Source: Eulemur rufifrons
Taxonomy: Eukaryota > Chordata > Mammalia > Primates > Lemuridae
DNA length: 64,000 nucleotides
Direction of reading: 5' to 3'
Assembly: GCF_041146395.1 (NCBI RefSeq)
Contig: NC_091009.1
Coordinates: forward strand, 907,501 to 971,500
Made by a program: the position numbers and the translations under genes
Shown: positions 25,016 through 36,187 of the stretch, one piece after another
Layout: each line of letters opens with the position of its first letter
Numbering within the stretch: the stretch's first letter is position 1
Notes under the pieces: generated by a model
Database searches by the model: none
Told to the model about the DNA's origin: nothing
Seen by the model: the letters and a program-made list of their open reading frames with translations, nothing else

Positions 25016-25469
25016 TGATAACGTTTGTATGTGCCTCCTGAAACCCAAGAAGGCTGCGACGCACATAACTATGCTGAGGAGTAGCTGACTTGGTGTTGCC
25101 TATTTTTGTTAGTGGAGACAGACAAGAAGCCATTCTTCAAGTATAATCCCACCACCATTTTTCCATTGTTTTAAAAGGCAGGGAAATTTTGCAAGTTAGC
25201 ATTATAATTAGTAGCTGGAGTGTACGGGTTTTTTTTCTGTGTGGTCGATGTGGATGGGGGGGGGTCAGGCCCTCGGTCAGTTCGCTGGTTAGTTTTTATT
25301 ATCCCCAGAGAGGAGAAGTGGGCATGTGTTTGGCAGGTGAAAAGTTCGGATTCTGTTTCAGAGAATGAAACAGGATCGGCATGCTCATCCCGTTCCTTTA
25401 GGAAACTTTTGCTTCATCAGCTGGGAATCCACCATGGTTCTATATACTCCTCTATGTGTGGGCACAGGT

Positions 25470-27750
25470 AACTGGCTTGTTCCAAGAAGTATGCCGCAGA
25501 GCTTTTCAATTAACCACTACGTTGAAAATTATTTGCAGGTGTTCAGCGTTTCACCATAATTGTGATAACGTTTGTTTTTGCCTCCTGAAACCCAAGAAGG
25601 CTGCGACGGACATAACTATGCTGCGGAGTAGCTGACTTGGTGTTGCCCATTTTTGTTAGTGGAGACTGACAAGAAGCCATTCTTCTAAGTATCATCCCAC
25701 CACCATTTTTCCATTGTTTTAAAATGCAGGGAAATTTTGCCAGTTAGTATTATAATTAGTAGCTGGAGGGTACATTTTTTTTTTTTGTGGGGTCGGTGTG
25801 GATGGGGGTGCAAGGCCCTCTAGATGTTCGCTGGTTTGTTTGTATTATCCCGAGGGAGGAGAAGTGGGCATGTTGTTGGCAGGTGAAAAGTGCGGATTCT
25901 GTTTCAAAAATTAAACAGGATACGCATGGTCATCCGCTTCCTTTAAGAATCCTTTGCTTCATCAGCTGGGAAACCACCATGGTTCTATATACTCCCATAT
26001 GGGTGGCCACAGGTTACTGGCTTGTTCCAAGAAGTATGGCACAGAGCTTTTGAAATAAAAAGTACATTGAAAATTATTTGCAGGTGTTCAGCGTTTCATC
26101 ATAATTGCGACAACGTTTGTATGTGCCTTGAAACCCAAGATGGCTGCCACAGACATAACTATGCTGAGGCGTGGCTGACTTGGTTTTGCCGATTTTTGTT
26201 AGTGGAGACTGACAAGAAGCCATTCTTGTAAGTATCATGCCGCCATCATTTTTCCGTTGGTTAAAAATGAAGGGAAATTTTGCAAGTTAGCATTATAATT
26301 AGTAGCTGGAGGGTACGTTTTTTTTGTTGTGTGTGGTCGATGTGGATGGGGGGGTCAGTCCCTCTGTCAGTTAGCTGGTTAGTTTTTATTATCCCCAGAG
26401 AGGAGAAGTGAGCATGTGTTTGGCAGGTGAAAAGGGCGGAATCTGTTTCAGAGAATTAACGATGATCCCCATGCCTATCCCGTTCCTTTAATAATCCTTT
26501 ACTTCATCAGCTGTAAATCCACCATGGTTCTATATACTCCTCTTTGCGTGGGAACAGGTAACTGGCTTGTTCCAAGAAGTATGCTGCAGAGCTTTTCAAT
26601 TAACGATAACGTTGAAAATTATTTGCAGGTGTTCAGCGTTTCACCGTAATTGTGATAACGTTTGTTTGTGCCTCCTGAAACCCAAGATGGCTGCCACAAA
26701 CATAACGATGCTGAGGCGTAGCTGACTTGGTTTTGCCTATTTTTGTTAGTGGAGACTGACAAGAATCCATTCTTCTAAGTATCATCTCACCATCATTTTT
26801 CCATTGTTTAAAAATGCAGGAAAATTTTGCAAGTTAGCATTATAATTAATAGCTGGAGGCTACGGTGTTTTTTTTTTTTTTTCCTGTGGGGTCGGTGTGG
26901 ATGTGTTGGTCAGGCCCTCTGTCAGTTCGCTGGTTTGTTTTTATTATCTCCAGAGAGGAGAAGTGGGTATTAGTATGGCAGGTGAAAACTGCGGATCTGT
27001 TTCAGAGAAATAAACTGTATCCGCATGGTAATCCCGTTCCTTTAAGAATCCTTTGCTTCATGAGCTGGGAATCCACCATGGTTCTATATACTTCTCTATG
27101 CGTGGGCACAGGAAACTGGCTTGTTCCAAGAAGTATGCCTCAGAGCTTTTCAATTAACCAGTATGTTGAAAATCATTTGCAGGTTATCAGCGTTTCACCA
27201 TAATTGTGATAACGTGTGTATGTGCCTACTGAAACCAAATATGGCTGCTACGGACATAACTATGCTGAGGCGTAGCTGACTTGGTGTTGCCTATTTTTCT
27301 CAGTGGAGACTGACAAGAAGCCATTCTTCTAAGTATCATCCCACTATCATTTCTCCATTGTTTAAAAATGCAGGGAAATTTTGCAAATTGGCATTATAAT
27401 TAGTAGCTGGAGGGTACTTTTTTTTTTTGTGGGGTCGGTCAGGATGGGTGTTCAGGCCCTCTGTCAGATCGCTGGTTTGTTTTTATTATCCCCAGAGAAG
27501 AGTAGTGGGCATGTGTTTGGCAGGTGAAAAGTTCGGATTCTGTTTCAGAGAATGAAACAGGATCCCCATGCTCATCCCGTTCCTTTTGGAAACTTTTGCT
27601 TCATCACCTGGGAATCCACCATGGTTCTATATACTCCTCTATGTGTGGGCACAGGTAACTGGCTTGTTCCAAGAAGTATGCCGCAGAGCTTTTCAATTAA
27701 GCAGTACGTTGAAAATTATTTGCAGGTTTTCAGCGTTTCACCATAATTTT
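25470..27750 (+). repeat. About 2.3-kb direct duplication, copy 2
   Basis: Partner of 22740-25015. On the right the similarity stops near 27750, where this copy has GTATGTGTCTCCTG and copy 1 has GTATGTGCCTCCTG followed by a different monomer type. Confidence 0.8.
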
Positions 27751-30258
27751 GACAACGTTTGTATGTGTCTCCTGAAACCCAATATGGCTGCCAAGGACAT
27801 AAGTATGCTGAGGCGTAGCTGACTTCGTGTTGCCTATTTTTGTTAGTGGAGACTGACAAGAAGCCATTCTTCTAAGTATCATCCCACCACCATTTTTCCA
27901 TTGTTTAAAAATGCAGGGAAATTTTGCACGTTAGCATTATAATTAGTAGCTGGAGGGTACTTTTTTTTTTTTTGTGGGGTCAGTGTGGATGGGTTGGTCA
28001 GGCCATCTGTCAATTCACTGGTTTGTTTTTATTATCCCCAGAGAGGAGAAGTGGGCATGTGTTTGGCAGGTGAAAAGTGCGGATTCTGTTTCAGAGATTT
28101 AAACAGGATCCGCATGGTCATCTCATTCCTTTAAGAATCCTTTGCTTCATCAGCTGGGATTCCACCATGTTTCTATATACTCCTCTATGCGTGGGCACAG
28201 GTACCTGGCTTGTTCCAAGAAGTATGCCGCAGAGCTTTTCAATTAACCACTACGTTGAAAATTATTTGCAGGTTTTCAGCGTTTCACCATAATTTTGATA
28301 ACGTTTGTATGTGCCTCCTGAAACCCAAGAAGGCTGCGACGCACATAACTATGCTGAGGAGTAGCTGACTTGGTGTTGCCTATTTTTGTTAGTGGAGACA
28401 GACAAGAAGCCATTCTTCAAGTATAATCCCACCACCATTTTTCCATTGTTTTAAAAGGCAGGGAAATTTTGCAAGTTAGCATTATAATTAGTAGCTGGAG
28501 TGTACGGGTTTTTTTTGTGTGTGGTCGATGTGGATGGGGGGGGGTCAGGCCCTCGGTCAGTTCGCTGGTTAGTTTTTATTATCCCCAGAGAGGAGAAGTG
28601 GGCATGTGTTTGGCAGGTGAAAAGTTCGGATTCTGTTTCAGAGAATGAAACAGGATCGGCATGCTCATCCCGTTCCTTTAGGAAACTTTTGCTTCATCAG
28701 CTGGGAATCCACCATGGTTCTATATACTCCTCTATGTGTGGGCACAGGTAACTGGCTTGTTCCAAGAAGTATGCCGCAGAGCTTTTCAATTAAGCAGTAC
28801 GTTGAAAATTTTTTGCAGGTTTTCAGTGTTTCAGCATAATTCTCATAACGTTTGTATGTGTCTCCTGAAACCCAATATGGCTGCCAAGGACATAAGTATG
28901 CTGAGGCGTAGCTGACTTCGTGTTGCCTATTTTTGTTAGTGGAGACTGACAAGAAGCCATTCTTCTAAATATCATCCCACCATCATTTTTCCATTGTTTA
29001 AAAATGCAGGGAAATTTTGCAAGTTAGCATTATAATTAGTAGCTGGAGGGTACTTTTTTTTTTTTGTGGGTTCAGTGTGGATGGGTTGGTCAGGCCATCT
29101 GTCAATTCACTGGTTTGTTTTTATTATCCCCAGAGAGGAGAAGTGGGCATGTGTTTGGCAGGTGAAAAGTGCGGATTCTGTTTCAGAGAATTAAACAGGA
29201 TCCGCATGGTCATCTCATTCCTTTAAGAATCCTTTTCTTCATCAGCTGGGATTCCACCATGTTTCTATATACTCCTCTATGCGTGGGCACAGGTACCTGG
29301 CTTGTTCTAAGAAGTATGCTGGAGAGTTTTCAAATTAACCAGTACGTTGAAAATTATTTGCAGGTTTTCAGCGTTTCACCATAATTTTGATAACGTTTGT
29401 ATGTGCCTCCTGAAACCCAAGAAGGCTGCGACGCACATAACTATGCTGAGGAGTAGCTGACATGGTGTTGCCTATTTTTGTTAGTGGAGACTGACAAGAA
29501 GCCATTCTTCTAAGTATCATCCCACCACCATTTTTCCATTGTTTTAAAAGGCAGGGAAATTTTGCAAGTTATCATTATAATTAGTAGCTGGAGGGTACGG
29601 TTTTTTTTTGTGTGTGGTCGATGTGGATGGGGGGGGTCAGGCCCTCTGTCAGTTCGCTGGTTAGTTTTTATTATCCCCAGAGAGGAGAAGTGGGCATGTG
29701 TTTGGCAGGTGAAAAGGGCGCATTCTGTTTCAGAGAATTAACGATGATCCCCATGGTCATCCCGTTCCTTTAATAATCCTTAACTTCATCAGCTGGAAAT
29801 CCACCATGGTTCTATATACTCCTCTTTACGTGGGAACAGGTAAGTGGCTTGTCCAAGAAGTATGCCGCAGAGATTTTCAATTAACCAGTACGTTGAATAT
29901 TATTTGCAGGTGTTCAGCGTTTCACCATAATTGTGATAACGTTTGTTTGTGCCTCCTGAAACCCAAGAAGGCTGCGACGGACATAACTATGCTGAGGAGT
30001 AGCTGACTTGGTGTTGCCTATTTTTGTTAGTGGAGACTGACAAGAAGCCATTCTTCTAAGTATCATCCCACCACCATTTTTCCATTGTTTTAAAATGCAG
30101 GGAAATTTTGCAAGTTAGTATTATAATTAGTAGCTGGAGGGTACTTTTTTTTTTTGTGGGTTCGGTGTGGATGTGGGTGCAAGGCCCTCTAGATATTCGC
30201 TCGTTTGTTTATATTATCCCCAGAGAGGAGAAATGGGCATGTTGTTGGCATGTGAAAA
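25900..30258 (+). repeat. Eight-monomer higher-order block, copy 2
   Basis: Type order E B D C A C A B, as at 16050-20424. The next E monomer (about 30260) leads to a truncated monomer and then the provirus. Confidence 0.75.
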
Positions 30259-30735
30259 GTGCGGATTCTGTTTCAAAGAATTAAACAGGATCCGCATGGT
30301 CATCCACTTCCTTTAAGAATCCTTTGCTTCATCAGCTGTGAAACCACCATGGTTCTATATACTCCGGTATGGGTGGCCACAGGTTACTGGCTTGTTCCAA
30401 GAAGTATGGCACAGAGCTTTTCAAATAAAAAGTACATTGAAAATTATTTGCAGGTGTTCAGCGTTTCATCATAATTGCGACAACGTTTGTATGTGCCTTG
30501 AAACCCAAGATGGCTGCCACAGACATAATTATGCTGAGGCGTAGCTGACTTGTTTTTGCCGATTTTTGTTAGTGGAGACTGACAAGAAGCCATTCTTCTA
30601 AGTATCATGCCGCCATCATTTTTCCGTTGGTTAAAAATGAAGGGAAATTTTGGAAGTTAGCATTATAATTAGTAGCTAGAGGGTACGGTTTTTTTTTTGT
30701 GTGTGGTCGATGTGGATGGGGGGGTCAGGCCATCT

Positions 30736-30843
30736 GTCAATTCACTCCATTGTTTAAAAATGCAGGGAAATTTTGCAAATTGGCATTATAATTAGTAGCT
30801 GGAGGGTACTTTCTTTTTTTTGTGTGGTCGGTCAGGATGGGTG
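30736..30843 (+). repeat. Deleted satellite monomer before the provirus
   Basis: After GTCAATTCACT the sequence jumps to CCATTGTTTAAAAATGC, skipping most of a monomer (roughly 400 bp), and then runs to the proviral target site. The same deletion is present at 43702-43809 because the region was duplicated. Confidence 0.75.
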
Positions 30844-30849
30844 TTCAGG
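30844..30849 (+). repeat. Proviral target-site duplication, left (TTCAGG)
   Basis: TTCAGG precedes TGTTGAGCC. It is repeated at 37125-37130 after the last CA. Six bases is the length usual for betaretrovirus/ERV-K integrations. Confidence 0.88.
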
Positions 30850-31638
30850 TGTTGAGCCTAAGAATACTGAGTTGTAGAAATGCCCCCTGTATTTCTGGAG
30901 ACAAGATTTGATTTCAGAAGTCAAATAAGGCTTTGCCTTAAGGAAAAGATAAATGTGTTAGTTCAAAAGCTGCCTCGTCTCAGGAGGGCGTCTTGCTGGT
31001 CAGTAGAAGCTGCATCTCAAGGAGACAGTTGTAAACTGGGCTTTTGGTTCTCACCTGTTTTGAAAGACAAGGCAGGCCTCCCTTAGGACCAAAGGTTGCT
31101 GGTGCTGCTGACAGGTGGACCCCCGGAGATGAGAGCTAATCAGATAGATATGCTAATGCCCAAGCCGGGCCCAGATGGAACCATGCGGTTCAAGTAATTA
31201 ACACAAAGCACAGCCCATGTTGACTTCTGGGATCATCTCTGTCTCCAAGAACACAATCACCAGAGCCAAGATGTCTCTGTTTGTTGCTAAAGTAATAGCC
31301 TTATCATAAAACTTAGAAGTTTGCCCCAAGAAGATTTTATAACCCATTGTTCCCCTAGTTAGAGTTAGTTAAAGGATCTGTAGTAGACTTTTAGGAGACT
31401 TTGACCCTAAAGCAAACTGCCTGTTAGTATCAAAATCCCGTTGCGCTTGGCAACCGGAGCCTGTATGTACCCTATATAATACCTGTGTGGAGTTTCAGTC
31501 GGGGAAATATTTGATGCGGGTAAAATATTTCCATCCGGATACCCTCCTTTATCTATTTTCATAAACTTTCACTTTATAAACAAAAAAAAAAAAAAAAAAA
31601 AAGGACCTCTTTGCGGGGAGCGTAGCTAACTCCCCGCA
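30850..31638 (+). repeat. 5' LTR of provirus copy 1
   Basis: 789 bp from TGTTGAGCC to CTCCCCGCA. A TATA-type box TATATAAT lies at 31473-31480. The end forms a small hairpin (TGCGGGGAG ... CTCCCCGCA). Relative to the 3' LTR, 197 bp (36892-37088) are replaced by a run of 21 A (31582-31602). Confidence 0.93.
31473..31480 (+). promoter_or_regulatory. LTR TATA box
   Basis: TATATAAT followed by ACCTGTGTGGAG. It is the only clear TATA element in the LTR and would place the start of R a few tens of bases downstream. Equivalent sites are at 36783-36790, 44439-44446 and 49749-49756. Confidence 0.65.
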
Positions 31639-31641
31639 AAC

Positions 31642-31659
31642 TGGCGTAGTCGGCAGGAC
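31642..31659 (+). promoter_or_regulatory. Primer-binding site, probably tRNA-Ser
   Basis: TGGCGTAGTCGGCAGGAC begins 3 bases after the LTR. Its first 17 bases are complementary to the 3' end of mammalian tRNA-Ser (AGA-type) as I remember it, CCA included. Most ERV-K/HML-2-like elements use tRNA-Lys, so the match should be confirmed against a tRNA database. Confidence 0.75.
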
Positions 31660-31770
31660 ACTCCGATAGGGTCTTGAAGGCAAAAGCCTTTGCTCGAGCG
31701 AAGAGTTCCCGAATTGCATCGCAAGGGACCTGGAGTGGATTGAAAGTTGCTCGCGCGTCTTACCTAGTGA

Positions 31771-31780
31771 GAGGTAAGTG
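31771..31780 (+). promoter_or_regulatory. Candidate proviral 5' splice donor
   Basis: GAG|GTAAGTG is a near-consensus donor about 110 bases after the primer-binding site, where retroviruses place the donor used for spliced env mRNA. The function is inferred. Confidence 0.6.
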
Positions 31781-31849
31781 AACATCTCCAGGGCAAAGTA
31801 AATTATTATTCTGTCCGGATTAAAATAATGAGGAAGACTATCTTTTCTG

Positions 31850-32930
31850 AGTATGTGGAATTGTTGAGAGCTTATTAAAGAGTACTAGAGTAATTGCCAA
31901 AAAGAAAAATCTCGAGAAATTGTTAATTTAATTTCCAAGCACTGTGATTGGTTCCCACCTCCGGGTGAGTTCAAGCTGCAGCAAAAGTAGTTGGCGCTGA
32001 AAACATTATGAAAAGCGCTCCGAAAATAAATAAATAAATAAAAAAATTAAATTTCTCTATGTATTTAAAAGCTCTGCTCTTTAATTTCTCAAGCTCTACA
32101 GCTGTTTCATTCTAACTCAGAATTCTCTTTTAGCGAGACGGAGGATATCCGTCCTAAAATAAGCTTAGTAAAAGATCTGGAGCCTGTTTTTAGCAGAAAA
32201 GAGAAGGTCAATTGGGACCTTCCGTCTGCATTGGGCCAGGATAAGACAAAGCCAATAAAAGTAGGTACCGACCCTCTTCTCGGGTCTATAGAAAATATAG
32301 AAAAGAGAAAAAGAAAGAATTCTAAAGGAGAACTTTCACTTTAAGAGCTCTCTGCGTGGCTCAAGTCAGCCTCTTTAAGCTTGGGAACCGCTACTCTCTA
32401 ATGCAAATGATTCCCTGAAGCATGATCCACCGTTGAGAGAGGCTGTTAAAAAAAAAAAAAACTTTTAAAGAACAAACTAAGATCTTAGAAAAGATGATCA
32501 GGTTATTGCTCAAATTCAACAGTGCTGTATTAGAGCATAAGAGAAGATAGCTTCTCCTAAACAGTCTGTGTTTTCTTGTGTAAGATGTTAAAGAAAATGT
32601 TAATGAAACTTATGTAGATTTTATCACTAGATTACAAGATGTGCAAAAAACGGTTAGTCCGCCTGACTTAAAAAATTTAATATTACATATATTGGCTTTT
32701 AATAATACTAATTCAAAATGTTAGCGGCTTTTACATCCGCCGCTCAAAAAAAAAAAAAAAAGGGTTTCGCCGAAAAGTTAAATCAGAGGCTTTTAAAATA
32801 CAAATGTTGGCTGAGGCTAGCAGTGGGAAAGGCATTCCCAGAAAGCAAAAAACTGTCGTAAAATGTCTCGATTACGTCCGTAAAGGACATTTTGGAAAAA
32901 AAAAAAAAATTATAAACAACTTTCCGGAGC
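31850..32930 (+). pseudogene. gag: gag remnant, heavily degraded
   Basis: No long frame remains. Around 32580-32725 a translated stretch resembles the capsid C-terminal domain with its major homology region (ETYVDFITRLQDV). Near 32860-32920 a Cys...Gly-His pattern resembles half of a nucleocapsid zinc knuckle. In-frame stops, frameshifts and several A-runs (32449-32461, 32746-32761, 32897-32909) interrupt it. In an intact virus Gag builds the particle. The segment before 32500 is non-coding leader plus unrecognisable matrix-region sequence. Confidence 0.6.
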
Positions 32931-32939
32931 TTTTATCAC

Positions 32940-33618
32940 TGACCGGAGCTCTCTTACCTTAAAAGGGATTTCAGTACATTTGGGTATAGTTGATTCAGAT
33001 TACTCAGGAAAAATTTCAGTTAATGATGAGTTCCAATTTTGATTATCTTATTCAGGCTAGAGACCGTATTGCACAACTTCTATTGTTACCTTATATACAG
33101 AAGTTCTAAGGCAAGGAGGTTTTGGGAGCACTGGAACTAAAGTGTATTGGCAAGCTTTAATTAATGACCAGAGACCTCAATTAGAGATTAAGTTAAATGG
33201 CAAATCTTTTGTTGGACTTGTAGATACTGGGGCTGATGTTACAATTATTTCTAAAAGTTTTTGGCCAAAGGCTTGGCCTTTACAAGAAGTTCCTACTGTT
33301 CTTACCGGAATAGGAACGATGACTGACATATTTCAAAGTCGACAAATTTTAAATTGTTCAGGTCCTGATGGACAGACAGCCACTTTAAAACCTTACGTGG
33401 CTAACATCACTATTAATTTGTGGGGAAGAGATTTGTTACAGCAATGGGGAGCATACATCAATATACCTAATACATCTGCTCCTGCTAAACAGATTATGTT
33501 AAATATGAATTATAACCCTTGTTTTGGTTTGGGTAAAAGGAGCCAAGGGGCTAAGACTTTCGAGGCACCAAAGGCACATACTTCTCGGCATGGTTTATGC
33601 TATCCAAATTTTGGATAG
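32940..33618 (+). pseudogene. pro: dUTPase-protease (pro) remnant
   Basis: A dUTPase C-terminal fragment is visible at about 32950-33090 (GIVDSDYSGK and RIAQLLLLPY in different frames, with a stop between). The frame then shifts into RQGGFGSTG and an open protease frame that continues to the TAG at 33616. The aspartic protease signature LVDTGADVTII is present (catalytic Asp at about 33223). The C terminus keeps a G-patch-like NPCFGLGKRSQG. The dUTPase-protease-G-patch order is typical of betaretroviruses. The protease frame is open and contains its catalytic triad, but it would need frameshifting from a dead gag to be made, so I call the gene non-functional. Confidence 0.85.
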
Positions 33619-34711
33619 CGGCCACTGCTGCTGAAAAGCACCATTATGCTCTGGCTTTAAATTGGATATCACAAAAGCCTATATGGACAGAGCAGTGGCC
33701 ACTAAACCAAGAAAAATTGGGTGCTCTTCAAATATTAGGAGAAGAACAATTACAAGCAGGACATATAGAGGAGTCCACCAGTCCGTGGAATTCTCCTATA
33801 TTTGTTATTAAAAAGAAATCTGGCAAATGGCAAATGTTAACTGATTTAAAAATAATCAATATAATTATACAATTAATAATCAAGCCAAACGTATTGTTTC
33901 TCATTGTCCCACTTGTCAATTAATTAATCAGCTTAAATTTTCTGCAGGACTTAATCCTCGAGGTCTCTCGCCAAATGAATTATGGCAAATGGATGTTACT
34001 CATATTCCTAAATTTGGCAAGTTAGGTATTGTACGTGTTACTGTAGATACTTATTCCAGTCTTATTATGGCTACTCCATCCTCTGGAGAAACTGTTAGAC
34101 ATGTACTTTCACGTTTACACTCCTGTTTTGTATAAATGGGAGTCCCAGCCACCATTAAAACTGACAATGGCCCTGCTTACACTAGTCATTCTTTTGCAGC
34201 TTTTTATATTAAATGAGACATCAAGCACATTACTGGCATTCCTTATAATCCTCAAGGACAAGGTATTATAGAACGTACACATCAAACTTTAAAAAACATG
34301 TTATTAAAACAAAAAGGGGGAGGTAGACAGTCTCCCAAAGACAGAATAAATCAAGCCTTATTTACCTAAAATTTTTTGAATATTCATAAGGAAGATAAAT
34401 TAACAGCAATAGAAAAGCATTGGAATGGGAGTCCACAATCAGACTCTTTCCCTCACCAGCCTATCTGGTGGAAAGATAATGTAGAAAATAAATGGAAAAA
34501 AGGATGGGCAAAGGTGTGGGGGAGAGTTTTTGCTTGTGTTTTGACAGATGACAGACCAACAGTCTGGATTCCAAGCAGAAGAATCAAACCCAGAGTGGAA
34601 ACTCAAGGGGAAAAAGCAGAAGACACGTCAGGCACAGACCATGACGTGGGGACAGCTGAAGAGAACATACAAAGAAGCAGACAAGATATTGAACTGGACA
34701 TTTGTACCTAA
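33597..34711 (+). pseudogene. pol: pol remnant: reverse transcriptase N terminus joined to integrase
   Basis: The frame at 33597-33860 encodes the N-terminal part of reverse transcriptase ([29 protein letters not shown]). At about 33860 the sequence jumps to the integrase zinc-binding domain (CPTC), so the palm with the YxDD site, the connection and RNase H are absent. Integrase then runs in one frame to 34711. It has the catalytic residues of the DDE triad (WQMDVTH near 33990, TDNGP near 34160, IERTH near 34270) and the C-terminal domain ending in PTVWIPSRRIKP. Stops lie at 34133, 34214 and 34367. Reverse transcription from this copy would need an external enzyme. Confidence 0.88.
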
Positions 34712-36187
34712 AACGTCTGTAAATCTTTTTCTTGCCATGATCTGCGTGGTGAGCATGGTGGTAAGAGTGTCTGGCAACCAGACACATCACTATTGGGCAT
34801 TCTAAAATTGCACCCACAGATATACCCCTTTGTAAGAAAGTAATAATTTCTGATCCTAAAACTTGGGTACAATGGGACAATTATAGAGCTCACACGGGGC
34901 GCATTCTTGCTGGGTCCACATCTTATGGTGTTGTCCTAGACTGGAGTCCCTATGGAAATCCTGCCTCCTCTCACAATTTTAAAAAGCTTCATTGGAATAA
35001 AACTGCCACCTCGATGTCTGTAAAAGACACTGACCTTAAAAGTCATATTACATGGCTCAATGATGGTATGAGCTCTCCAGCTCCTCATATTTTAGATGGC
35101 CCTATTCATGATCAATTGTGGAAAATATCAGCTGCTTTGCACCCTTTGCAGGCCTGGATTAGCACACACACTGGATACAAACAATAGCCGAGAATGGACT
35201 TTTAATTTAAATTCTACTCATTATATTCAAGTTTGTGTTAGACTGCCTTACTTATTTATGATTGGACATGCTGTTTATAAAGAACCTTCTTTCCTAGTGA
35301 CCTGTGACAACTGTTCTTATTATACCTGTATTAAGAATTCTATAAAGTTCAACCCTTATAAAGAAACACTTTATATTTTCAAAGCCAGAACAGGACTGTG
35401 GTTACCTGTTAAAATGAATAGAGTCTGGCAAGAAACACCAGCAATGTTCCTTTTGGATAAACTACTTAACCACATTCTTAAACGTACAAAAAGATTTATT
35501 GGTCTCTTAATAGCAGCTATTTTGGGAATCATTGCTGTCACTGCTTCTGCGGCCACCGCAGGTGTGGCTCTACATCAGACCGTTCAGACCACTGAATTTG
35601 TTCAAAACTGGCACCATGATTCAAATCAATTATGGTCTACACAAAATCAAATTGACTCTAAATTAGCTACTCAAGTGGCTGACTTACAGCAAGCAGTCAC
35701 CTTGTTGGGAGACCAGGTTATAAGTCTACAAAAGCAACTTAGACTTCGTTGTGATTGGAATATCACTCAATTTTGTGTTACACCTCATATATATAATCAA
35801 ACTCGGTTTCCTTGGGAAAACATCAAAAAACATCTACTTAATCAAGGAAATCTGACTGAAGAGATTAAAAATTTACAACAAGAAATATTAAGTACCTTCA
35901 GTCACAAACTTAAATTGCTCTCTGAAGCTGACATTATTGATGACATCTCTTCTGGTTTGGAGTCAGCTGATCCACTTTATCATCTTAAGAGCTATGGGAG
36001 TTCCACTATTGTAACTTTTAGCATTATTTTAATCCTTTGCTTGTGTTTATTTATAGTCTGGAGAAAACTCCGAAGCAGACAAGAATCCAGAGACCAACTC
36101 CTCGCTGTGATGGCTGTCCAACTCCATCAACTTTCTTCAAAAAATAAAAAAGGGGGAGATGTTGAGCCTAAGAATACTGAGTTGTAG
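34548..36187 (+). pseudogene. env: env remnant with open transmembrane-subunit frame
   Basis: Begins at ATG 34548, overlapping the end of pol in another frame as in betaretroviruses. A hydrophobic signal segment lies at about residues 57-73, and the frame ends at a stop at 34803. The surface-subunit region (about 34805-35180) is split over frames. From about 35185 to 36187 the frame is open: a few N-glycosylation sites, a basic cleavage-type site KRTKR, a hydrophobic fusion-peptide-like segment, coiled-coil heptads, paired Cys residues, a membrane span (FSIILILCLCLFIVW) and a short tail that ends 28 bases inside the 3' LTR. Overall it resembles ERV-K (HML)-type Env, and I see no gamma-type CX6CC motif. 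As it stands, the surface subunit is broken. Confidence 0.88.
36140..36159 (+). promoter_or_regulatory. Polypurine tract of provirus copy 1
   Basis: A/G-only except one T, ending AGGGGGAGA directly before the TG of the 3' LTR. It is the expected primer site for plus-strand synthesis. It overlaps the env coding end. Confidence 0.85.

Larger units (their letters stand above)
15557..30843 (+). repeat. Tandem satellite, homogeneous younger monomers with higher-order order
   Basis: Monomers of about 546-549 bp, much more alike than those before 14 kb. The segment after GGATTCTGTTTCA separates recurring types. Type E has CAAAGAATT or CAAAAATT and then CCGCTTCC/CCACTTCC. Type B has TTAACGATGATCCCCATG. 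Type D has CTGCGGATCTG and GGTAATCCC. Type C has GAATGAAACAGG. Type A has TTAAACAGGATCCGCATGGTCATCTCA. Read left to right from 16050 the order is E B D C A C A B, E B D A B, E B D C C, E B D C A C A B, E. Many monomers carry AAGAAGGCTGCGAC where the older ones have AAGATGGCTGCC. No gene is supported. Confidence 0.92.

Noticed and set aside
16050..30258. CRISPR-like array or prokaryotic repeat system
   Set aside because: Repeat units of about 546 bp without spacers, in a primate context with Alu and L1, are satellite DNA.
31642..31659. tRNA gene fragment
   Set aside because: Its place just after the LTR and its complementarity to a tRNA 3' end fit a primer-binding site. There is no cloverleaf around it.
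33728..33919. Reverse-strand open frames across the proviruses and L1 (for example 33728-33919, 34584-34880, 7129-7575)
   Set aside because: They are shadows of the sense-strand retroviral or L1 genes.
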